Positions 5,797 through 10,503 of a stretch of DNA of 10,503 nt are shown piece after piece. The stretch is from the NCBI GenBank assembly GCA_017411125.1, contig JAFPNP010000319.1, positions 1 to 10,503 of the forward strand, read 5' to 3'. Positions within the stretch are counted from its first letter, which is position 1; every line of letters starts with the position of its first letter. The notes under the pieces are model-generated. The model made no database searches, had not been told where the DNA came from, and saw nothing but the letters and a program-made list of their open reading frames with translations. The position numbers were made by a program, and so were the translations under genes. The stretch is from Kiritimatiellia bacterium (GTDB lineage Bacteria > Verrucomicrobiota > Kiritimatiellia > RFP12 > UBA1067).

Positions 5797-6978
5797 TCAC
5801 ACCAGATGCGCGCCCGCGCTCGGCTTGATCACCGCGCACGTCGGCTCGTCGCCGTAGGCGGTCTTGTACGCCTGCGTGATCTGCGCGGCGATCTTGTCCG
5901 CAGCCTCCGGCCTGACGAGCAGACAGCAGCTGCCGCCGAACCCGCCGCCCGAAAGGCGCGCGCCGAGCACTTCGGGGATGGCCTTCGCGGCGTCCACGAT
6001 CGTGTCCAGCTCTTCGCAGGAGTTCTCGAACCAGTTGCGGCTCGACTCGTGCGAATCGAACATCAGCGAACCGAATCCGGCGAGGTCGCCCTTTTCGAGG
6101 AGGGCCGCGCCTTGGAGCACGCGCTCGTCTTCTCCGATCGGGTGGATGGCGCGCTTCGCCGTGGTCTCGGGAAGTCCACCGCGATAAAGGATCCACTCCG
6201 CGCAAGAAACGTCGCGCAGGTGAGTGACGGGATGCTTGAGAACGTCGGCGAAGTATTTGGCGGCGTCTTCGCACGCCTGGCGGCGGCTAGCGTACGCGCC
6301 GTCCACGAGCGCGTGCTTCGCGTTGGACTTCACCATCATGAACGCGACGGACGGACCGAGGTCCACGTTCTCGAACTGGCAGTAGCGGAAATCGCTCTTC
6401 ACAAGGGAGCCTTCCTTGCCGTAGAGCGACGAGGCCTGGTCGAGGAGGCCGCACGGGCATCCGGCGAACGTGTGCTCTGCCTTCTGCCCGATCTTGGCGA
6501 GCGTGGTCTTGTCCTTCTCGATGCCGTAGAGAGCCGCGAGCGCGAGCACGGTGGCCATCTCGAGGGCCGCCGAAGAGCTGAGACCCGCGCCGAGCGGGAT
6601 GTTGCCGCCGAACACGGCCTTGAATCCCTTGCCGGCCTTCGCGGGCTCGCCGTCGAAGAGCCAGTTGAACGTGCCGAGCGGGTAGTTGGCCCAAGTGGAG
6701 CCGGTCTCGACCTTCTTCACGTCGGCGAGTTTGCACGTGTACGTCTCGCCGCCGTTGATGTCGAGGGCGACGAGCGTCACCGTGTCGTCCTCCGCTTTCG
6801 AGGCCGCGAAGAACGTGCCCTTGTCGATCGCCGCCGAGAACACGTAGCCCTCGTTGTAGTCGGTGTGGTTGCCGAGCACCTCGATGCGTCCGGGGGCGTA
6901 GGCCGTCTTTTCGGGCGCGCCTCCGAACCGGGCCGAGAACTCGGCCATGACCTTGTCGTAGACTTCCTGGTTCTGCAT
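5797..6978 (-). CDS. galK: Galactokinase
   Basis: This GHMP-superfamily kinase phosphorylates galactose at C1 with ATP, the first committed Leloir step. The 393-residue length fits. The galactokinase signature is PGRIEVLGNHTDYNEG (29-44), the ATP-binding GHMP motif NIPLGAGLSSSAALE (126-140), the catalytic Asp is Asp180 in CGLLDQ, and motif 3 is LSGGGFGGSC near the C-terminus. The usual GEHTDYN reads GNHTDYN here; that Glu contacts the sugar in characterised galactokinases, so specificity may be shifted. ATG 6978 has AAGGAG 5 nt upstream. It lies between hexokinase (48-nt gap) and the transporter (44-nt gap). No galT, galE or galM is in the window, so the rest of the pathway must be elsewhere or replaced. 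Confidence 0.93.
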   Translation of the reverse strand: MQNQEVYDKVMAEFSARFGGAPEKTAYAPGRIEVLGNHTDYNEGYVFSAAIDKGTFFAASKAEDDTVTLVALDINGGETYTCKLADVKKVETGSTWANYPLGTFNWLFDGEPAKAGKGFKAVFGGNIPLGAGLSSSAALEMATVLALAALYGIEKDKTTLAKIGQKAEHTFAGCPCGLLDQASSLYGKEGSLVKSDFRYCQFENVDLGPSVAFMMVKSNAKHALVDGAYASRRQACEDAAKYFADVLKHPVTHLRDVSCAEWILYRGGLPETTAKRAIHPIGEDERVLQGAALLEKGDLAGFGSLMFDSHESSRNWFENSCEELDTIVDAAKAIPEVLGARLSGGGFGGSCCLLVRPEAADKIAAQITQAYKTAYGDEPTCAVIKPSAGAHLV

Positions 6979-7026
6979 TATTTCTCCTTGTCGGTTTTTC
7001 GAGAAGTGTTTCTGGTGTTTCCATCC

Positions 7027-8325
7027 CTACCGCAGCAGCGCCGCGACGCCCGCGCCGACCATCGGCGCGTTGTCGGGGCACACGGTGAGGGAGTAGAAAA
7101 TGTTGCGCGGGCCGAGCATGGCGTCGAGCTCCTTCTTGACGATCTCGGGGAAGCTCACGACGCGCGTCTTGTAGTAGGTGGAGCCGTCGATGCACACGCT
7201 CACGGGCGCGTAGCGGTCGGTGCCGCCGCCGGTCTTGATGATGAACGCGGCGAGGTGTATGGCGGTGAGGATCGCCGCGCGCTCGAACACGGGCGTCGCG
7301 AGGCGCCGCGCCATCGCTGCGTCCGCCGGAGCGGTGAACACCTTGAGCAGCGGGTTGGGCTTGCCGTTGTCGTACATCGCGCAGAAGTTGTCGAGGTCGT
7401 AGCTCTCGAGCGCGCCGAGCTGGAGCACCGCGAGTTTCGCGTCGTCGCTGAAGAAGCCCTCGCGCGCGGCCGCCTTGAACACCTCCAGCCCGATGCGGCC
7501 GAGGTACGCGCCGGAGATCATCTTCTCGAATCGCTGGTTGCCGCAGTCTGACGTCTTCTTGTCCATCGCTTCGTCGAACTTCGACTGCTCGATCTTGTTG
7601 AAGCCGCCGGACTCGGTGTTGATCGCCATCGCGCCGGCGGGTGCGTCCTTGAGTTTCGTGATGTTCTCGTTCTTCTCGATGTAGGCCACGTTCGTGCCGG
7701 TGCCGAGAATGAAGCCGAGGTACGCGGAATAGCGCACGTCCTTCTCTATCGCCTTGCCGGCGAGAAGCGTAGCGACAGTGTCGTTCACCACCGTGATCTT
7801 GGACGGCGCAGGGGCGAGGCGCTTCGACATTTCCGCGCCGACCCACTGCCCCACGATCTCCGGAGCCTGTATCTGCTTCGTCCAGTGCAGAAGCTTCGCG
7901 TCGCCGGACGCGCTCGCTTCGGCGGGATACGAGAAGCAGAAACCGACGGCGCTTCCCTTCGTGAACGGCTCGCAGCGCTTCACGTGGCCGGTCAGCACCG
8001 CGTAGAAATCTTCCTGCGAGACGGGGCTTTTCGCGCCCGGCATCTCTCCCTTCTCGACGTGCTCAATCTTTATCTCGCCGCCGTCCGACGGAATCGTGAC
8101 CGTGCCAGCGCGGAAATTCGTGCCGCCGGCGTCAAGAACCGTCACGGGCGTATCCTTCTCGATCTCGCCATACGGTGAAGTGAAGGTGGGAATCATTTTC
8201 AGCGAGGATGGCTTCCCGGCGAGACCGGCCTCCATCTCCTTCTGGAAGGCCGCGACAAGGCCCGCGCGGTCGAGCGTTCGCGTCGCAAGACCGTTGGATT
8301 CAAGGAATTCTTCAGGTGTCTGCAT
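7027..8325 (-). CDS. Eukaryotic-type hexokinase
   Basis: ATP-dependent phosphorylation of glucose (perhaps other hexoses) to the 6-phosphate. The 432-residue protein follows the Hexokinase_1/Hexokinase_2 layout of yeast and animal hexokinases rather than the bacterial Glk or ROK families. Motifs in order: VLDAGGTNFRAG (63-74, phosphate 1), FCFSYPAEA (129-137), LLHWTK (145-150), VNDTVATLLAG (180-190) with catalytic Asp182, GFILGTGTNVAYIE (204-217), NTESGGF (236-242) with sugar-binding Glu238, MISGAYLGR near 270, and VCIDGSTYYKT near the C-terminus. All expected catalytic residues are present, so it should be active. ATG 8325 has AGGA about 9 nt upstream and a clear promoter. It is the first gene of the sugar operon. 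Confidence 0.92.
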   Translation of the reverse strand: MQTPEEFLESNGLATRTLDRAGLVAAFQKEMEAGLAGKPSSLKMIPTFTSPYGEIEKDTPVTVLDAGGTNFRAGTVTIPSDGGEIKIEHVEKGEMPGAKSPVSQEDFYAVLTGHVKRCEPFTKGSAVGFCFSYPAEASASGDAKLLHWTKQIQAPEIVGQWVGAEMSKRLAPAPSKITVVNDTVATLLAGKAIEKDVRYSAYLGFILGTGTNVAYIEKNENITKLKDAPAGAMAINTESGGFNKIEQSKFDEAMDKKTSDCGNQRFEKMISGAYLGRIGLEVFKAAAREGFFSDDAKLAVLQLGALESYDLDNFCAMYDNGKPNPLLKVFTAPADAAMARRLATPVFERAAILTAIHLAAFIIKTGGGTDRYAPVSVCIDGSTYYKTRVVSFPEIVKKELDAMLGPRNIFYSLTVCPDNAPMVGAGVAALLR

Positions 8326-8350
8326 TCGATAGTCCTTTCTGTTGCATTAA

Positions 8351-8379
8351 AGCATACCAAACTCCGCACCCTCAGGCAA
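8351..8379 (-). promoter_or_regulatory. Promoter of the hexokinase-galK-transporter operon
   Basis: On the minus strand TTGCCT (8379 to 8374), a 17-bp spacer and TATGCT (8356 to 8351), with TGG before the -10 (extended -10). The predicted start is near 8344, giving a leader of about 18 nt that contains AAAGGA before ATG 8325. Confidence 0.75.
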
Positions 8380-8380
8380 G

Positions 8381-8393
8381 CGCGAATTTCGCG
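8381..8393. promoter_or_regulatory. Palindromic operator candidate, CGCGAA-T-TTCGCG
   Basis: A perfect 13-bp palindrome with one central base, 1 bp upstream of the -35 box of the sugar operon. The position suits a regulator site. No transcription factor gene is in the window to pair with it. Confidence 0.45.
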
Positions 8394-8412
8394 AATCTTG
8401 GGCAGACGTGCG

Positions 8413-8440
8413 GCTCGTGCGCACTCTGCAAATGCTCGTG
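8413..8440. promoter_or_regulatory. Direct repeat pair GCTCGTG, 21 bp apart
   Basis: GCTCGTG occurs at 8413-8419 and 8434-8440, start to start 21 bp, about two helical turns, so both copies face the same side of the DNA. The pair lies about 34-61 bp upstream of the operon -35 box. It could be an activator site; seven-base repeats can also be chance. Confidence 0.3.
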
Positions 8441-8483
8441 GCACGGCAAATGAAAGTTGTCCAAATTGTTTTCAGCGCCTTCG

Positions 8484-10295
8484 TCAATCCGGCCAGAGGG
8501 CAAGGCGGAAGCCGACATCGGCGGCACAATCACGGCTGGGAGATACAAAAAAACTTCTAGCCGATCCAATCATAGGTTCGTCCCAAGGTTCGCCACACAG
8601 CGCCCTGCCCTCCTGGACGATTTTTCCGGTAGGTCGCTCCCCGTCTTTCCCCCAAGAATCGTATTTTTGCGACAAGCACATTTCCATGACATTCCCGTAC
8701 ATGTCGTAAAGGCCCCATGGATTGGGCGGATACATTCCAACGATTGTAGAAGCTTCATAGAATCCGCCTTTACCGTCTGGATTGTGCTTTACCCAGTTGG
8801 GTTCTTTATAGCCTTTCAGCTTTTGGTTCACGGCGCATCTTCCAAGCCGGTAACAGTGATCGATGGAATCACGCCACATTTTATCTCTTGTATATTTGGA
8901 GCCATCGTAACGATCGGTCGTGGTTCCGGCCCTGCAGGCATATTCCCACTGCGCCTGGGTGGGAAGATCAAAGCCGTCTAGTCCTGTTCTTGCACGGATT
9001 CGTCCGATAAAAGAGTCAGACGCGACGGTATTCACTTCCGGCCAATTGTGTACAGACGCCGGACCGCGCAGTTTCTCCCATGAGATTGTATCCAAAGGAC
9101 GCATTTCGCCGGGATATTTGGACGGCTTCTGGCCTGTCACCAACGCGTATTGTTTTTGCGTCACTTCGAACACGCCGATATAGAAAGGCCGTTTGAAAGT
9201 AACGCGATTCGCCTCGACTTTCTGCTTCCAGCCCATGATAAACGACCCCGGCTCGATGCGGCGGAGAACGAGGTTCGTCGTCTTGTATTTGTCGGTCCAA
9301 CCGCCTTTGGGTTCGGCGGAAAGATACGATATGGGATACTTGCGGGCGTTCGGTCCGGCGGAAAGGTCGATTACGCAATACAGCGGGTTGCGGTCACCCC
9401 GTGCGGCGGATAGTGCGGCTGGCCGTACGGACGCCTGTTTCGATTCGGCTGCCGCTTTCGGAGAAACGAGCGCCTCCACTTCCGCAAGGCGCTTTTTGAC
9501 CAACACTTCCTTCAAGCCTTCGGCAAGACCTTCGTATAGCGCCTTGCGGTAAAGCGCCGCCGCATGGATGCGATACGGGGTGTCGTTCTTCGTCTTGTAA
9601 TCCCACCAGTAGTCTGCGGCTTTCAGCGCGTCGCAACCGCCGGGATCCTTTTTCTGTCCGAGTTCGAACACTGCTGCCTTGACGTCGAGTTTCGCGAAAA
9701 CCTTGAGGGCCTTCGGCCAGTTTCCGGCCCTGACGTATGCGTCGGCAAGGCCGCGCAATGTAGTTTCGCTGTACCCGTTTCTGCGCAGTTCCGATTTGAA
9801 GGACGCGATTTCCTTTTCCGCCGCCACCCGGTCGGACGCAGCCTGTTGCATATTTCGCAGGCGACGGGCCTCGCCGTCCTTTGCGTTTGCAAGCGCCATG
9901 GCCGCCAGCGATTCCATTTCCGACGCCGGAACATCCTTTATCTGCGTGGAAACCTCGTCCAGCACGTCGGCCACCCTTTCGAAATCCCTTGCGCGCGAAT
10001 AGTAGTATATCGCGCCTTTAAGGAGGATGCATTTCGCAGCCTCTCCTTCGGCAACTTTGACAAGCCCCAAAGCCGCGTCGCCAACCTCTTTCGCCGTTTT
10101 CTTGTTTGCTTTGTAGGCATCCACGTGTTCAGACATCAGTTCATTCACAAGCGGCTGCACGCGCTTGATTTCCTCTTTCGTCGGCATCGCCCACGCCATT
10201 GATACGACGGCGATGGCGCCGGTCAAGACAAACCTGCGGATACCTGCATTCAACGGCATCGACATGCAGACGCCAAGTTTCTCTTTTGCTGTCAT
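8484..10295 (-). CDS. Secreted formylglycine-generating-enzyme-like (SUMF1) domain protein
   Basis: A 603-residue protein. Residues 20-36 (RRFVLTGAIAVVSMAWA) form a signal peptide after a longish N-region. Residues 38-275 are helical, with a TPR-like stretch (LADAYVRAGNWPKALKVFAKL, about 183-203) and a KAADYWWDYKTK motif (225-236). A linker containing YCVIDLSAGPNARKYPISYL (306-325) and GGWTDKYKTTNLVLRRI (331-347) leads to an FGE/SUMF1 domain: PGSFIMG (349-355), YIGVFEVTQKQYALVTG (372-388), FDLPTQAQWEYACRAGT (442-458), NPWGLYDMYGNVMEMC (525-540) and DVGFRLA (593-599). The Cys pair that holds copper in true FGE is not recognisable, and the usual RGGSW block is replaced by RALCGEPWDE, so sulfatase activation is unlikely; a structural or binding role is more plausible. 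ATG 10295 has AAGGA 7 nt upstream. Codon use in the 3' part is AT-richer. Confidence 0.85.
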   Translation of the reverse strand: MTAKEKLGVCMSMPLNAGIRRFVLTGAIAVVSMAWAMPTKEEIKRVQPLVNELMSEHVDAYKANKKTAKEVGDAALGLVKVAEGEAAKCILLKGAIYYYSRARDFERVADVLDEVSTQIKDVPASEMESLAAMALANAKDGEARRLRNMQQAASDRVAAEKEIASFKSELRRNGYSETTLRGLADAYVRAGNWPKALKVFAKLDVKAAVFELGQKKDPGGCDALKAADYWWDYKTKNDTPYRIHAAALYRKALYEGLAEGLKEVLVKKRLAEVEALVSPKAAAESKQASVRPAALSAARGDRNPLYCVIDLSAGPNARKYPISYLSAEPKGGWTDKYKTTNLVLRRIEPGSFIMGWKQKVEANRVTFKRPFYIGVFEVTQKQYALVTGQKPSKYPGEMRPLDTISWEKLRGPASVHNWPEVNTVASDSFIGRIRARTGLDGFDLPTQAQWEYACRAGTTTDRYDGSKYTRDKMWRDSIDHCYRLGRCAVNQKLKGYKEPNWVKHNPDGKGGFYEASTIVGMYPPNPWGLYDMYGNVMEMCLSQKYDSWGKDGERPTGKIVQEGRALCGEPWDEPMIGSARSFFVSPSRDCAADVGFRLALWPD

Positions 10296-10331
10296 TTCAC
10301 TTTCCTTGCTGTTGAACTTATTGATATTTTC

Positions 10332-10345
10332 GGCGGCAATCCGCC
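10332..10345 (-). other. Hairpin in the 5' leader of the FGE-like gene
   Basis: GGCGG (10332-10336), loop CAAT, CCGCC (10341-10345): a 5-bp GC stem inside the predicted leader of about 55 nt. It may protect or tune the mRNA. No riboswitch fold is recognised. Confidence 0.4.
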
Positions 10346-10356
10346 TTGAGAACACT

Positions 10357-10362
10357 ATTATA
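10357..10362 (-). promoter_or_regulatory. -10 box of the FGE-like gene
   Basis: A perfect TATAAT on the minus strand, preceded by a run of six G. No good -35 is found at normal spacing (TCAAAA at 17 bp). The predicted start is near 10350, giving a leader of about 55 nt before ATG 10295. Confidence 0.5.
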
Positions 10363-10405
10363 CCCCCCTGTCTAATCGCTTTTGATATACTTCTTGGCGT
10401 TCCTG

Positions 10406-10421
10406 CTCGGCAGGTGCCGAG
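10406..10421. repeat. Short hairpin CTCGGCA-GG-TGCCGAG
   Basis: A perfect 7-bp inverted repeat (10406-10412 with 10415-10421) upstream of the FGE-like gene promoter. It has no T-run on either side. Its function is unknown; it could belong to a dispersed repeat together with the larger hairpin beside it. Confidence 0.4.
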
Positions 10422-10453
10422 ATAGACAAGGCGCAGACCCTGTCGAAAAGAAT

Positions 10454-10483
10454 GCCCGGCGCGGATGGCCATCCACGCCGGGC
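10454..10483 (-). terminator. Strong GC hairpin, probable terminator of a gene beyond the right edge
   Basis: GCCCGGCG (10454-10461) pairs with CGCCGGGC (10476-10483); inside it GGATGGCCATCC continues the stem after one C-A mismatch. On the minus strand the stem is followed by ATTCTTTTC, a loose U-tract, so it fits a Rho-independent terminator for an upstream minus-strand gene not shown. The U-tract is imperfect, so this is tentative. Confidence 0.5.
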
Positions 10484-10503
10484 TGTGGCGGTTAGCCCGT
10501 TCC

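Noticed and set aside
5773..7551. A 592-codon open frame on the plus strand
   Set aside because: It lies antisense to galactokinase and hexokinase, both with complete catalytic motifs. Its composition (Arg, Glu, Val, Ala, His) is what the opposite strand of GC-rich codons produces.
10296..10472. N-terminal extension of the FGE-like protein to 10472
   Set aside because: The stretch contains the -10 box, the leader hairpin and part of a terminator-like hairpin. ATG 10295 has a ribosome site and is followed by a signal peptide.

Overview
The window is a GC-rich bacterial chromosome segment with tightly packed genes, short intergenic gaps and clear sigma70-type promoters. I infer an uncultured relative of the Kiritimatiellota/Lentisphaerae part of the PVC superphylum, probably host- or gut-associated. 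The basis is the formylglycine-generating-enzyme-like (FGE/SUMF1) secreted protein, whose linker pattern I recall from large paralogous families in those groups, together with a eukaryotic-type hexokinase in a bacterium and a RecN with a PVC-like signature motif. No rRNA or marker protein is present to prove the placement.

Left part (1-3618): the truncated start of an exported-protein gene on the minus strand diverges from recN (DNA double-strand-break repair) on the plus strand. recN runs tail-to-tail into, and overlaps by 59 bp, a two-gene minus-strand operon: an LpxL/HtrB-like acyltransferase gene, then by ATGA overlap an unrecognised membrane-anchored coiled-coil protein. The first gene, recN and the acyltransferase gene all have a TGnTATAAT extended -10 almost on top of the start codon, so their transcripts should be leaderless or nearly so.

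Middle (3619-3969): a promoter drives a two-tRNA unit, tRNA-Arg(ACG) and initiator tRNA-fMet(CAT), both with encoded CCA. Each tRNA is enclosed by a 7-bp helix formed by its own flanking sequence. The initiator tRNA has a U1-U72 mismatch and an A-U pair in place of the first of the three anticodon-stem G-C pairs.

Right part (3970-8483, minus strand): a sugar-use operon reads hexokinase, galactokinase, FHS/GluP-type hexose transporter, then two hairpins and a 118-residue unknown protein. It has a well-formed promoter, a 13-bp palindrome directly upstream of the -35 box, and a pair of direct repeats 21 bp apart. The three recognised products would import glucose or galactose and phosphorylate it. 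No GalT, GalE or GalM gene is in the window.

Far right (8484-10503): a 603-residue secreted FGE-like protein with a helical N-terminal half, its promoter and leader hairpin, and a terminator-like hairpin for a gene beyond the window. I found no CRISPR array, transposase, phage gene or defence system. The most unusual items are RNA- and promoter-level features rather than a new protein system.
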